Of a stretch of DNA of 64,000 nucleotides, positions 35,672 to 44,413 are shown piece after piece. The notes beneath the pieces are model-generated. The model was not told the DNA's origin and searched no databases. It saw only the letters and a program-made list of their open reading frames with translations. Source of the stretch: Rhodanobacteraceae bacterium (GTDB lineage: Bacteria > Pseudomonadota > Gammaproteobacteria > Xanthomonadales > Rhodanobacteraceae); contig JAACZU010000008.1 in NCBI GenBank assembly GCA_009996615.1, positions 62,001 to 126,000 on the forward strand, written 5' to 3'. A program made the translations under genes and the position numbers. Position 1 is the first letter of the stretch, and every line of letters starts with the position of its first letter.

Positions 35672-36697
35672 TTAGCGCTCGAACGCCCCGAGCACGCCGG
35701 CCACGTTGGTGCCGATCTCCTTCACCGCGTAGCCGCCCTCCTGCACCAGCACGCTCGGCAGGCCGAGTGCGGCCAGGCGCGCGCCGAGCTGCGGGAAGCG
35801 CTCCTGGCCGAGCTTGAACGCGCTGATCGGGTCGCCCTCGTAGGTGTCCACGCCCAGCGACACCACCAGCGCGTCCGCGCCGAAGTCGGCGATCGCGCGC
35901 AGCGCCGTGTCGAGCGCGGCCACATAGCCGTCCCAGCCGGTGCCGCGCGGCAGCGGCAGGTTGAGCGTGCAGCCCTCGCCGGCGCCGGCACCGCGCTCGT
36001 CGGCATAGCCGAGGAAATACGGGTATTCGGTTTCCGGCGTGCCGTGGATCGACACGAACAGCACGTCGTTGCGCTCCCAGAAGATGTCCTGCGTGCCGTT
36101 GCCGTGGTGGTAGTCGACGTCCAGCAGCGCGACCCGGCCGAAGCCGCGCTCGCGCAGGTGCTGGGCGGCCAGCGCGGCGTTGTTGAGGAAGCAGTAGCCG
36201 CCGTAGGTGCCGCGCGCGGCGTGGTGACCGGGCGGTCGGCACAACGCGTAGGCGGCGCGCTTGCCCTCGGCGACCAGCGCGGCCGCGCTCAGCGCGCACT
36301 GGGCCGCGGCCAACGCGGCGTCCCAGGTGCCTTCCACGATCGGCGTGCCGGCATCGAACGCGTAATAGCCCATCGCGCCGTTGATGCCGGTGGGCACGCG
36401 GTCGCGGCGCAGCCCGCGCGCCGGGAAACCGCTCGGCAGCATCGAGCCGCCGCGTCCCTCCTCGCGCCAGCGCGCGTACGCGGTGCGCAGGAACTCGACG
36501 AAGCCGGCGTCGTGCACCCCGAGCAGCGCCTCCGGCCCGAACGCCCGCGGCGCCACCAGCGCGTGGCCGGCCTCGACCAGCGCGTGGCGGATGTAGTCGG
36601 CACGCGCCGGCTGCTCGTAGCACGGCACCAGCTCGCCGCGGTGCAGTTCCATGCCGCCGTCGTGGCGGAGGTGCAAGGGCGAATGGACGATCTGCAT
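35672..36697 (-). CDS. Histone deacetylase-like amidohydrolase
   Basis: 341 residues. Zinc hydrolase signatures are RPPGHHAARGTYGGYCFLNN (His158-His159), LLDVDYHHGNGTQDIFW (Asp193, Asp195, His197) and LGVDTYEGDP. The family removes acetyl groups from acetylated amines such as acetylpolyamines, or acts as acetoin-utilisation AcuC-like enzymes. The substrate here is unknown. The start at 36697 fits the family N-terminus. It is convergent with ubiV and shares no evident operon. Confidence 0.85.
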   Translation of the reverse strand: MQIVHSPLHLRHDGGMELHRGELVPCYEQPARADYIRHALVEAGHALVAPRAFGPEALLGVHDAGFVEFLRTAYARWREEGRGGSMLPSGFPARGLRRDRVPTGINGAMGYYAFDAGTPIVEGTWDAALAAAQCALSAAALVAEGKRAAYALCRPPGHHAARGTYGGYCFLNNAALAAQHLRERGFGRVALLDVDYHHGNGTQDIFWERNDVLFVSIHGTPETEYPYFLGYADERGAGAGEGCTLNLPLPRGTGWDGYVAALDTALRAIADFGADALVVSLGVDTYEGDPISAFKLGQERFPQLGARLAALGLPSVLVQEGGYAVKEIGTNVAGVLGAFER

Positions 36698-36884
36698 GGG
36701 CGCTCCCGGCCGAAGAAGAAAGCCGGCGATTGTAGGCGCCCGTCGGCGGCGAAGGCGAAGGCGCGCGCCACGTCCGGCGCCGGCGTGCAGCCGTCCCGCG
36801 CCCGGCCGTGTAATCACTGCCGCGCGGTGCGGAACAGGCAGATTGCGGACACCTCGTTCGCGCGACAGCCAAGGAGCCCATGCC

Positions 36885-37388
36885 ATGTCCCTGCGCCAGT
36901 TCCTCTCCAGCCTCGCCCTCGGCCTTGCGATCACCACCGCCGGCGCCGCCGACGCACAGGCGACCATCGAATCGAACTCACCGGAGGCCCGCATCGTCGG
37001 CATGTGGCACATGTACGTCAGCGTCGGCTCGTGCACCGATCCCAACGCGCCGCCGAACCAGTTCTTCGCGCTCAACACCTTCCATGCCGGCGGCACGTTG
37101 AGCGACACCAACTCGTTCCCCCCGACCGCGCGTGGACCGGGCCAGGGCGTGTGGTCGTACAACCATCGCACGCGCCAGTTCGTCGCGCACATGAACTTCA
37201 TGCGCTTCGTCAACGGCGCCTTCGACGGCCTGCAGGACGCGACGACGACGATCCCGCTCGGCAACAACCCGCGCTTCCTGCACGGCACGATCCACGCATA
37301 CATGCGCAACGTGGATGGCAGCGTGCGCGCGGAACTGTGCGGTACGGTCGACGGCGAGCGCGTCGGCGTCGACTACCAGCCGCTGTAG
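36885..37388 (+). CDS. Small secreted protein of unknown function
   Basis: 167 residues with a signal peptide (MSLRQFLSSLALGLAITTAG, cleaved near AADA). The mature part starts VGMWHMYVSVGSCTD and contains FHAGGTLSDTNSFPP and ELCGTVDGERVG, a pattern of small beta-barrel-like proteins. Two cysteines could form a disulfide. AAGGAG precedes the ATG. I recognise no named family. It is a single gene facing fabB, with a hairpin terminator between them. Confidence 0.65.
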   Translation: MSLRQFLSSLALGLAITTAGAADAQATIESNSPEARIVGMWHMYVSVGSCTDPNAPPNQFFALNTFHAGGTLSDTNSFPPTARGPGQGVWSYNHRTRQFVAHMNFMRFVNGAFDGLQDATTTIPLGNNPRFLHGTIHAYMRNVDGSVRAELCGTVDGERVGVDYQPL

Positions 37389-37401
37389 GCGCGCCGAAGG
37401 A

Positions 37402-37437
37402 CCTCGTGGCTGCATCCGGACGGTCGCAGCCACGAGG
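37402..37437. terminator. Hairpin between convergent genes
   Basis: A perfect 12-bp stem (CCTCGTGGCTGC/GCAGCCACGAGG) with a 12-nt loop, placed 14 nt after the secreted-protein stop and 16 nt after fabB. No long T-run follows, so it may act in both directions weakly. Confidence 0.55.
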
Positions 37438-37452
37438 CTCGTCCGCGCGCGC

Positions 37453-38661
37453 CTATACGCGCGCGAACACCAGGCTTGCGTTGGTGCCGCCGAAGCCGAA
37501 GCTGTTGGACATGACCGTGCGCAGCGACGCCTCGCGGCTCTCGCGCAGGATCGGAAAGCCTTCTGCGCGCGGGTCGAGTTCGTCGATGTTGGCCGAGCCG
37601 GCCATGAAGCCCTCGTTCAACATCAGCAGGCTGTAGATCGCCTCGTGCACGCTGGCGGCGCCGAGCGAGTGGCCGGTCAGCGCCTTGGTCGAGGACAGCG
37701 GAGGCACGTCGGCGCCGAACACTTCGCGCACGGCGTCGAGTTCGATCAGGTCGCCGAGCGGCGTCGCGGTGCCGTGCGTGTTGAGGTAGTCGACCGGTCC
37801 GCTCACGTCCTTCAGCGCCATGCGCATGCAGCGCACCGCGCCCTCGCCGGACGGCGCGACCATGTCGGCGCCATCCGAGGTCACGCCGTAGCCGACCAGT
37901 TCGGCATGGATGCGCGCGCCGCGCGCCCTGGCGTGGTCGTAGTCCTCCAGCACCAGCATGCCGCCGCCGGCGCCGATCACGAAGCCGTCGCGGCCCGCGT
38001 CGTACGGGCGCGAGGCGGCCTGCGGCGTCGCGTTCCAGCCGGTCGACAGCGCGCCCATCGCGTCGAACTGCGCGGTCATGCCCCAGTGCAGTTCCTCGCC
38101 GCCGCCGGCGAACATCACGTCCTGCGCGCCGTGGCGGATCAGGTCGGCGGCGGCGCCGATGCAGTGCGCCGAGGTCGCGCAGGCCGCCGCGATCGAGTAG
38201 CTCAGGCCCTGGATGCCGAACGCGGTCGCGAGCGTGGCCGACACGGTCGAGCACATCGTGCGCGGCACCATGTACGGGCCGACGCGGCGCACACCCTTTT
38301 CGCGCAGCACGTCGCCGGTCTCGATCTGCCACTGCGCCGAACCGCCGCCAGAGCCGGCGATCACGCCGCTGCGCGGATGGCGCACCTGCTCCGGCGCGAG
38401 GCCGGCATCGGCGATCGCGTCGCGCATCGCGACGTAGCTGTAGGCGGCCGCATCGCCCATGAAGCGCTTGAGCTTGCGGTCGATCGCGGCTTCCAGATCG
38501 GTCCGCGGCGCGCCGGCGACCTGGCTGCGCAGGCCGCGCTCGGCGTAGTCGGGCATCGCGCGCAAACCGCTCACGCCGTCGCGCAGCGCGCGCGCCACGT
38601 CGGCGGGCGTGTCGCCGAGGCAGGATGCAATGCCCAGACCGGTCACGACGACCCGGCGCAT
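37453..38661 (-). CDS. fabB: Beta-ketoacyl-ACP synthase I
   Basis: 402 residues. The Cys-His-His triad is visible: [12 protein letters not shown] (Cys161), [11 protein letters not shown] and TGHSLGAAS. FabB elongates cis-unsaturated acyl-ACP made by FabA and is essential for unsaturated fatty acids by the anaerobic pathway. Its ATG overlaps the fabA stop by 1 nt (TGATG), so the two are coupled. The start [13 protein letters not shown] is the family N-terminus. Transcription probably comes from the fabA promoter with its FNR-like box. Confidence 0.92.
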   Translation of the reverse strand: MRRVVVTGLGIASCLGDTPADVARALRDGVSGLRAMPDYAERGLRSQVAGAPRTDLEAAIDRKLKRFMGDAAAYSYVAMRDAIADAGLAPEQVRHPRSGVIAGSGGGSAQWQIETGDVLREKGVRRVGPYMVPRTMCSTVSATLATAFGIQGLSYSIAAACATSAHCIGAAADLIRHGAQDVMFAGGGEELHWGMTAQFDAMGALSTGWNATPQAASRPYDAGRDGFVIGAGGGMLVLEDYDHARARGARIHAELVGYGVTSDGADMVAPSGEGAVRCMRMALKDVSGPVDYLNTHGTATPLGDLIELDAVREVFGADVPPLSSTKALTGHSLGAASVHEAIYSLLMLNEGFMAGSANIDELDPRAEGFPILRESREASLRTVMSNSFGFGGTNASLVFARV

Positions 38662-39176
38662 CAAAAGCCCTCCGTCGACTGGAACAGGCCCACGCGCAGG
38701 TCCTTGGCGACGTAGATCAAACGATCGTCGACATAGGTGCGGCCGTCGGCGACGACCACCTTGAGGCGGCCGCGGATCACGCGGCTGACGTCGATCTCGT
38801 AGCGCACCAGGCGCGCCGTGCGCAGCACCTGGCCGGTGAACTTGACCTCGCCGACGCCGAGCGCGCGGCCGCGGCCCGGCTCGCCGAGCCACGGCAGGAA
38901 GAAGCCGGCCAGCTGCCACATCGCATCGAGGCCGAGGCAGCCGGGCATGACCGGATCGCCGTCGAAGTGGCAGTCGAAGAACCACAGGTCCGGGCGGATG
39001 TCGAGCTCGGCCTGCAGGTAGCCCTTGCCGTGCGCACCGCCGTGCTCGTCGATGCAGGTCACGCGATCGAACATCAGCATCGGCGGCGACGGCAGGCGTG
39101 CGTTGGCGGCGCCGAACAGCTCGCCGCGCGCGCAGGACAGGAGCTGCTCGTGGTCGAGCGAGGACAATCGGGACAT
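38661..39176 (-). CDS. fabA: 3-hydroxydecanoyl-ACP dehydratase/isomerase
   Basis: 171 residues. The catalytic pair falls at the classical numbering, His70 ([15 protein letters not shown]) and Asp84 ([12 protein letters not shown]). FabA dehydrates 3-hydroxydecanoyl-ACP and isomerises it to cis-3-decenoyl-ACP, the oxygen-free branch point to unsaturated fatty acids. It is first in a fabA-fabB operon, with a perfect FNR-like palindrome centred 66 nt upstream that overlaps the nadB stop codon. This suggests induction of membrane unsaturation when oxygen, and thus desaturase activity, is lost. Confidence 0.93.
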   Translation of the reverse strand: MSRLSSLDHEQLLSCARGELFGAANARLPSPPMLMFDRVTCIDEHGGAHGKGYLQAELDIRPDLWFFDCHFDGDPVMPGCLGLDAMWQLAGFFLPWLGEPGRGRALGVGEVKFTGQVLRTARLVRYEIDVSRVIRGRLKVVVADGRTYVDDRLIYVAKDLRVGLFQSTEGF

Positions 39177-39235
39177 GGGAGCACATCGGCAGTGGAACCG
39201 GCGCCGAGTCTGCGTGGCGGCGGGGTGCGGCCGCC

Positions 39236-39249
39236 TTGATTCGGATCAA
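39236..39249. promoter_or_regulatory. Perfect FNR-type box upstream of fabA
   Basis: TTGATTCGGATCAA is the exact FNR consensus TTGAT-N4-ATCAA. The nadB TGA (39246-39248) lies inside it. Its centre is 66 nt before the fabA ATG. Confidence 0.75.
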
Positions 39250-40706
39250 GGCGCGATCGCGGCATGGCGCCGCATGGGTGCCGCATCGACGCGCCAGTGC
39301 GCGCCGAGGCTGTCGCGGCGGCGCAGGGCCGCGGCCAGCACGGCGACCGCGAGCCGCGCCTGCCAGCCCTCGCCGCTCCAGCCGATGCAGGTGTGCAGGG
39401 CGCGACGCAATGCCGCAGCCGAACGCAGCGGTCCGGCCGCGTGCCACAGCAGCGTGCGCAACGCGGCCAGGCGCGCCGGCGCGAGGCCGGCGCCGAGTCC
39501 GTGGCAACACTCCTCGCCGTGCACCGGCGGCGGCGACAGGTCCGCCAGCAGCGCGCCGAGGCGGCGCCCGCACGCCACGCCCTCCAGCAGCGAATTGCTG
39601 GCCAGCCGGTTGGCGCCGTGCACGCCGCTGCAGGCGACTTCGCCGACCGCGTACAGCCCCGGCAAGGAGGTGCGGCCGTCGGCGTCGACCGCCACGCCGC
39701 CCATGTGGAAGTGCGCCGCCGGCGTCACCGGGATCGGCGTCGTGCGCGGATCGATGCCGTGAGCCAGGCACGCCGCCAGCACGGTCGGAAAACGCTGCGT
39801 CCAGTCGCCGGCGACGCGCGTCGCATCGAGCAGCACGCGCACGCCGTCGCGCAACGCCTGCCACACGCGCCGCGCGACCACGTCGCGCGGCGCGAGGTCG
39901 CCGGGCGCATGCGCGCCGTCCAGCAGCGGCCGCCCGGCCGCGTCGACCAGACGTGCGCCGGCGCCGCGCAGGGCCTCGGTGACCAGCGGCAAGCTGGCGC
40001 GGTCCGGAAGATCGAGCGCAGTCGGATGGAACTGCACGAATTCGAGGTCGCGCGCCCGCGCACCGGCTGCGAGTGCGAGCGCCAGACCGGTGCCGTCCGC
40101 GCCGGGTGGATTGCTGCTGCGCGCGAACAACGCGCCGAGGCCGCCGGTCGCAAGCACCACCGCGGCGGCGTCGATGTCTTCGCGCGCACCATCGGCCGTG
40201 CGCACGCGCACGCCACAGACGCGGCCGCCGCGCAGGCGCAGCGCCTCGACCTCGACGCCGTCCTGCCAGCACACGTGCGGCGCGGCCCGCACGCGCGCGG
40301 CGAGCGTGCGCAGCAGCGCCGCGCCGCTCGCATCGCCGCCGGCGTGCACGATGCGCGCGGCACCGTGGCCCCCCTCGCGGCCGAGCTGCAGGCGGCCGGC
40401 GCCGTCGCGGTCGAACTCGACGCCCTGCCCGGCCAGCCACTCGACCACCGCCGGCGCCTGCGCGCACAGCCAGCGCACGCGCGCGGCGTCGTTGTGGAAC
40501 GCGCCGGCGGCGAGCGTGTCGGCGACGTGCGCCTCGACGCTGTCGCCGTCGCCGAGCGCAGCGGCGAGGCCGCCCTGCGCCAGCGCGCTCGCGCTGCCGG
40601 CGCCGGCGACGCCGCGGCACAGCAGCCGCACCGGTCTCGACGCGGCCGCCAGCGCGGTGGCCAGTCCCGCCACGCCGGCGCCGACGATCACGACCGGCAC
40701 GCTCAC
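39246..40706 (-). CDS. nadB: L-aspartate oxidase
   Basis: 486 residues. The FAD motif [16 protein letters not shown] opens the protein; [14 protein letters not shown] and [20 protein letters not shown] are typical of NadB, as is the [22 protein letters not shown] block. It oxidises L-aspartate to iminoaspartate, using O2 or, without oxygen, fumarate as acceptor, for NAD synthesis. The GTG start overlaps the nadA stop by 4 nt. The gene belongs to a minus-strand run DUF2249, membrane protein, CM-UbiT, nadA, nadB. Confidence 0.92.
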   Translation of the reverse strand: MSVPVVIVGAGVAGLATALAAASRPVRLLCRGVAGAGSASALAQGGLAAALGDGDSVEAHVADTLAAGAFHNDAARVRWLCAQAPAVVEWLAGQGVEFDRDGAGRLQLGREGGHGAARIVHAGGDASGAALLRTLAARVRAAPHVCWQDGVEVEALRLRGGRVCGVRVRTADGAREDIDAAAVVLATGGLGALFARSSNPPGADGTGLALALAAGARARDLEFVQFHPTALDLPDRASLPLVTEALRGAGARLVDAAGRPLLDGAHAPGDLAPRDVVARRVWQALRDGVRVLLDATRVAGDWTQRFPTVLAACLAHGIDPRTTPIPVTPAAHFHMGGVAVDADGRTSLPGLYAVGEVACSGVHGANRLASNSLLEGVACGRRLGALLADLSPPPVHGEECCHGLGAGLAPARLAALRTLLWHAAGPLRSAAALRRALHTCIGWSGEGWQARLAVAVLAAALRRRDSLGAHWRVDAAPMRRHAAIAP

Positions 40707-41728
40707 ACGCGCTCGGCGCGGCCGACCGCGAGCATGTGCATCAGCGCACGGCGCGCGCGCTCTGCGATGCCTTCGGGCACCTGGATTTCATGGCGCAGGT
40801 CGCGCAGGCAGGCGTAGATGTTCTGCAGCGTGATGCGCTGCATGTGCGGGCACAGGTTGCACGGTTTGATGAACTCGGTCGCCGGGAACTGCGCGCGCAG
40901 GTTGTCGGCCATCGAACATTCGGTGATCAGCGCCACGCGCGCGGGCCGTTCCTTCGCCAGCCAGCGTCCCATCGCGCTGGTCGAGCCGACGAAGTCGGCC
41001 TCCGCCAGCACCTCGGGCGGGCATTCCGGGTGCGCGACCAGCTTGGCGTCGTAACGCTCGCGCGCGTGGCGCGCCTCGCCGGCGGTGAATTTCTCGTGCA
41101 CCTCGCAGCGACCGTCCCACAGGATCAGCTCGACCTCGGTTTGCGTGGCGACATGCGCGCCGAGGAAACGATCGGGCAGGAAGATGACCTTGTCCATGCC
41201 GAGCGACTCGACCACCTGCACGGCGTTGGCCGAGGTGCAACAGATGTGCGACTCGGCCTTCACCTCGGCCGAGGTGTTGACGTAGCTGACCACCGGCACG
41301 CCCGGATGCTCCAGGCGCAGCGCGTGCACGTCGGCGCCGGTGATCGAGGAGGCCAGCGAGCAGCCGGCGTCGAGGTCGGGGATCAGCACGGTCTTGTGCG
41401 GCGCGAGGATCTTCGCGCTCTCGGCCATGAAGTGGACGCCGCACAACACGATGAGGTCGGCCTCGCAATCGGCCGCCGCCTGCGCCAGCGCGAGCGAGTC
41501 GCCGGTGACGTCGGCGACGCCGTGGAAGATCTCCGGCGACTGGTAGCTGTGCGCCATGATGACCGCGCCGCGCTCCCGCTTGAGGCGGTTGATCGCCTCG
41601 ATCCACGGCAGGTGCAGCGGCCATTCCAGGCATGGCACGAGGTGCTCGATGCGCGCGCGCAGCGCGGCGTATTCGTGTTCGAGGTCGTCGCGCCAGGCCG
41701 GCGCGGGCGATTGGCTGGTTTGGCTCAT
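40703..41728 (-). CDS. nadA: Quinolinate synthase A
   Basis: 341 residues. Three cluster cysteines are seen in [28 protein letters not shown] and [12 protein letters not shown], as in NadA with its oxygen-sensitive 4Fe-4S cluster. It condenses iminoaspartate from NadB with dihydroxyacetone phosphate to quinolinate. Early [20 protein letters not shown] holds the substrate loop. It overlaps nadB by 4 nt, and lies 79 nt after the CM-UbiT gene. An oxygen-sensitive enzyme in an anaerobic cluster is a sensible placement. Confidence 0.93.
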   Translation of the reverse strand: MSQTSQSPAPAWRDDLEHEYAALRARIEHLVPCLEWPLHLPWIEAINRLKRERGAVIMAHSYQSPEIFHGVADVTGDSLALAQAAADCEADLIVLCGVHFMAESAKILAPHKTVLIPDLDAGCSLASSITGADVHALRLEHPGVPVVSYVNTSAEVKAESHICCTSANAVQVVESLGMDKVIFLPDRFLGAHVATQTEVELILWDGRCEVHEKFTAGEARHARERYDAKLVAHPECPPEVLAEADFVGSTSAMGRWLAKERPARVALITECSMADNLRAQFPATEFIKPCNLCPHMQRITLQNIYACLRDLRHEIQVPEGIAERARRALMHMLAVGRAERV

Positions 41729-41800
41729 CGTGCTCCCCCACGAATGGGCATCTGCCCGGGCGTCCCCGCAGACCCGCTGCGTTTCGCGTGCCCGGGCTAC

Positions 41801-41835
41801 TCGTTTCTCACTTCTCGTTTCTCACTTCTCGTTTG
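41801..41835. repeat. Tandem TCGTTTCTCACTTC repeat at a gene end
   Basis: Two and a half copies of a 14-nt unit (TTTCTCACTTCTCG). On the minus strand they encode the last residues GKREVRNEK of the CM-UbiT protein and provide its stop codon. Confidence 0.7.
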
Positions 41836-42683
41836 CCGTTCCTCGCTCCGCGCGCCGCACGCGCGAGACGCGCGCCGCGGTTCAGCGCAATGCGCAGGCC
41901 GAGCGGCACGTCCTCCCACGGCAGGCGGTCAAGCACGTTGCGCGCGGTCAGGCCGAGCTCGGTGTCGCCGGTCAGCGTCAGGCGGCGCTGGAAGAACAGC
42001 GTGTCAGCGTCCTCCAGCCGGCTCGCCAGCAGCAACAGGTCGGTCGCGCTGCCGCGCACGCTCGCCTCCGCCGGCGCGTCGCTCGCGCACAGGCGCCCGT
42101 CGCGCAGTTCGACGACGAAGGCCAGGCGCAGATCGGTCACCTCGATGCCGAGGCGCCGGCCGTGCATGAAATCGAGCGCGCCGTCGCGCAGCGGCGCGGC
42201 GAGCACGCGCGCCATCGCCACTTCCAGCGCCTGCCGTTGCCAGCGCCGCGGCAGCAGGCGCAACAGCGGCGCGAGCCGCGCCGGTGGCGGCAGCCGGCGC
42301 AGGATGCGCCCGGTGCGGTCGGATGGAATCGCGGCGGTCGGCGTCATGGCCGGCATCATGCGCGGTAGCGTCGCGCCGTCGCCTTGATCCAGGTCAGGCG
42401 GGCAACCCTGCTGGCGGCGCGCGTCCGCGATCGCAATGTCGAGCACGCCGCGCGCGGTCGCCGCCGGCACGTCCAGGCGCGCGGCGAGCGCCTGCGCGCG
42501 TGCATGTACGTGGCGCTCGCGCGCGGCATCGTGCGCGCCATGGCCGCTGCGCCGCTTGACCGCGGCGACCATGCGCACCAGCCGACGACGCACGGCCAAC
42601 AGCGCGATCAGGCCATCGTCGACGCCGTCGATCGCGCCGCGCAGGCCGGCCAGCGCCAGCGTGACCGGATCGGGCGGACTCAT
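41808..42683 (-). CDS. ubiT: Chorismate mutase-UbiT (SCP2) fusion
   Basis: 291 residues in one uninterrupted frame. Residues 10-95 are an AroQ-type chorismate mutase: LRGAIDGVDDGLIALLAVRR with Arg15, Arg32-34, Lys43 (AVKRRSG) and Asp52/Arg55/Glu56 (HDAARERHV). Residues about 130-285 match UbiT/SCP2: LDFMHGRRLGIEVTDLRLAF, DADTLFFQRRLTLTGDTELG, NVLDRLP. Known UbiT is about 170 residues without this domain. UbiT is the lipid-binding accessory of O2-independent ubiquinone synthesis, whose hydroxylase UbiUV uses prephenate, the chorismate mutase product. A separate UbiT start (ATG 42359 or 42347) is possible. The ATG at 42683 overlaps the upstream stop. Confidence 0.8.
   Translation of the reverse strand: MSPPDPVTLALAGLRGAIDGVDDGLIALLAVRRRLVRMVAAVKRRSGHGAHDAARERHVHARAQALAARLDVPAATARGVLDIAIADARRQQGCPPDLDQGDGATLPRMMPAMTPTAAIPSDRTGRILRRLPPPARLAPLLRLLPRRWQRQALEVAMARVLAAPLRDGALDFMHGRRLGIEVTDLRLAFVVELRDGRLCASDAPAEASVRGSATDLLLLASRLEDADTLFFQRRLTLTGDTELGLTARNVLDRLPWEDVPLGLRIALNRGARLARAARGARNGKREVRNEK
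42384..42397. promoter_or_regulatory. FNR-like box inside the CM-UbiT linker
   Basis: TTGATCCAGGTCAG, one mismatch. It lies within the coding frame, between the chorismate mutase and SCP2 parts, 25 nt before an internal ATG pair. It may drive an internal ubiT transcript or be fortuitous. Confidence 0.4.
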
Positions 42684-43930
42684 GGAGAAACTCCGGCCAG
42701 GAACTGCGCCGCGCGCCGGCGCACGCCGCGCAGCGTCCACCACAGCAGGGCGCGCGAGGCCAGCAGTGCCAGCGCGGCCGCGCGCACGAGTCCATCCGAT
42801 GGCCACAGCAACGACGCCGGCAGCAGCAGCGCGACGGCGAGGAACAGGCCGAGCACGCGCCACTTGTCCGCCTCCGGCAGCAGGCGCTGCACGCCGGGCA
42901 GGCGTACGCCGCGGCCGCAGCGGCGATGCAGGTCGATCCAGCCTAGGAACGCGACGATCTCCAGTTGCATGCCGCCGGTCAGCAGCGGCAGCGCGACGGC
43001 GATGCCGAGCACGCCGGCGAGCAGGCCGTGGCCGGCCAGCAGCGCCGCCGCCGCGGCGAGCAGCGCGAGCGCGCCGGCGCGCCAGAACGCGCGCAGCGGT
43101 GCGTTGCGCGGATGCGGCGTGCGCGCCTGCAAGGCCAGCACGGCCAGCGCGAACGCGAGCGCGGCCAGCGCGACGAGCAGGCGCAGCGGCGCGCCCTGCC
43201 CGGCCGCGAGCCATGCCGCCGACGCCAGCGGCAGCAGCAATCCGACGCCGCCGAGCCAGGCTGCCTGCGCGCGCGCCGGCAGCGTCGCGGTGCCCTGGAA
43301 CATCGGCATGACCACGCGCGCGACCACCAGCAGCGTCAACAGCACCCAGCCGAGCAGGCCCCACGCCGCGTGCACGTCGACCAGCACCGGCAGCGGCCAA
43401 GGCAACGCGAGATGGCCGCCCAGCGCGAATGCGAGGCCGACGCCGCAGGCGGCGGTGACCAGCGCCGCCGCGAGTCCCGTGCCGAGGCCGGCGCGCAGCA
43501 GGCGCGGGCCGTGCGCGGCGAGCAGGCCCGGCGCGGTCATCGCCGCGAACAGCGCGAACGCGGCAGCCAGCAGCGCCGCGGCCGGCGCCAGCAGCGCCGG
43601 CCGCGCGAAGTAAAACCCGCCGACCAGCGCCAGCGTGCCGAGGTTCAGCAGCGCGTGCAGCAGCGGCCCGCCACGCGCCGCGCCACGCACGCGCACGCCG
43701 GCCGCGGCCGGCAGGAACTGCAGCAGGCTGCCGAACAGCAGGTTGCCGAACACGCCGAGCGTGAACGCATGCGTCGCGGCGAGCGTGGCCGGATGCCAGC
43801 GCGCGCGCAGCAGGTCGCCGCCGTCGACCAGCAGCAACGCACCGGCGAGCACGCCCCAGATCGGCGCGGTCTCGAGGAAGCGGCGCGGCAGCGTGACCGC
43901 CGGCGCCGCCTCAAGCGCCAGCCGCGCCAT
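42680..43930 (-). CDS. Polytopic membrane protein of a denitrification cluster
   Basis: 416 residues with about twelve hydrophobic helices and almost no soluble loops. HPATLAATHAFTLGVFGNLLFGSLLQFLP and VVARVVMPMFQGT resemble NnrS-like or related heme/copper-associated membrane proteins of denitrifiers, with His in the helices as possible metal ligands. It is not the classical NnrS, which is encoded divergently at 44414. It overlaps the DUF2249 gene by 20 nt and the CM-UbiT gene by 4 nt. Function is unknown. Confidence 0.65.
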   Translation of the reverse strand: MARLALEAAPAVTLPRRFLETAPIWGVLAGALLLVDGGDLLRARWHPATLAATHAFTLGVFGNLLFGSLLQFLPAAAGVRVRGAARGGPLLHALLNLGTLALVGGFYFARPALLAPAAALLAAAFALFAAMTAPGLLAAHGPRLLRAGLGTGLAAALVTAACGVGLAFALGGHLALPWPLPVLVDVHAAWGLLGWVLLTLLVVARVVMPMFQGTATLPARAQAAWLGGVGLLLPLASAAWLAAGQGAPLRLLVALAALAFALAVLALQARTPHPRNAPLRAFWRAGALALLAAAAALLAGHGLLAGVLGIAVALPLLTGGMQLEIVAFLGWIDLHRRCGRGVRLPGVQRLLPEADKWRVLGLFLAVALLLPASLLWPSDGLVRAAALALLASRALLWWTLRGVRRRAAQFLAGVSP

Positions 43931-44171
43931 CGGCGGGACGTTCGATCAGCACGCGCGCGCCGCCGGCCGGCAGCACCTCGGCGCGGTAGTGCAGGCCGCT
44001 GCCGACCAGCGCGTCCAGCAATGGCAGCGGCAGCAGCGGCGTCAGCACGCACACGCGCTCGCCCGCCGCCAGCGCCTCGGCCGCGGCCAGCGCGCGCAGC
44101 AGCGGCTCCGGCGCGACCAGGCCGCGCAGGTCCAGTTCGGGCAGATCAAAGGCAGGCATCGCATCGTTCAT
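43911..44171 (-). CDS. DUF2249 family protein
   Basis: 86 residues; ELDLRGLVAPEPLLRALAA and ERVCVLTPLLPLPLLDAL show the TusA-like DUF2249 fold (LDVRxLxPPEP motif variant). Such proteins occur in denitrification clusters and are thought to take part in electron or sulfur handling, without firm function. A second ATG (44159) is an alternative start. It opens the minus-strand run leading to ubiT, nadA and nadB, with an FNR-like box at 44206. Confidence 0.7.
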   Translation of the reverse strand: MNDAMPAFDLPELDLRGLVAPEPLLRALAAAEALAAGERVCVLTPLLPLPLLDALVGSGLHYRAEVLPAGGARVLIERPADGAAGA

Positions 44172-44205
44172 GCCGCCATCTCAGCGCGGCCGCCGCCGCG
44201 GCGCG

Positions 44206-44219
44206 CTGATCCAGGTCAA
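44206..44219. promoter_or_regulatory. FNR/DNR-like box upstream of the DUF2249 gene
   Basis: On the minus strand TTGACCTGGATCAG, one mismatch. Its centre is 41 nt from the ATG at 44171 and 53 nt from the ATG at 44159. Confidence 0.55.
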
Positions 44220-44387
44220 GGCCGCGCGCCGCGACCAGCGGGATCTCGGCGCTCCGGAACGAATTCGGACTCCCATGGCCAGCGATTCGGGATCGAAGCC
44301 GGTTTGCGGCCGCGCCGAAATGCTCACCCGCGATGAGGAAACCTGATGCTTCCGCAAGCCGGTTGCCGCTGCGCACGCATGTGGCCT

Positions 44388-44401
44388 CCTGACCTGGGTC
44401 A
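44388..44401. promoter_or_regulatory. FNR/DNR-like box upstream of nnrS
   Basis: CTGACCTGGGTCAA, one mismatch. Its centre is 43 nt before the ATG at 44438 and 73 nt before an in-frame GTG at 44468. Confidence 0.5.
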
Positions 44402-44413
44402 AGGCATCATCCG

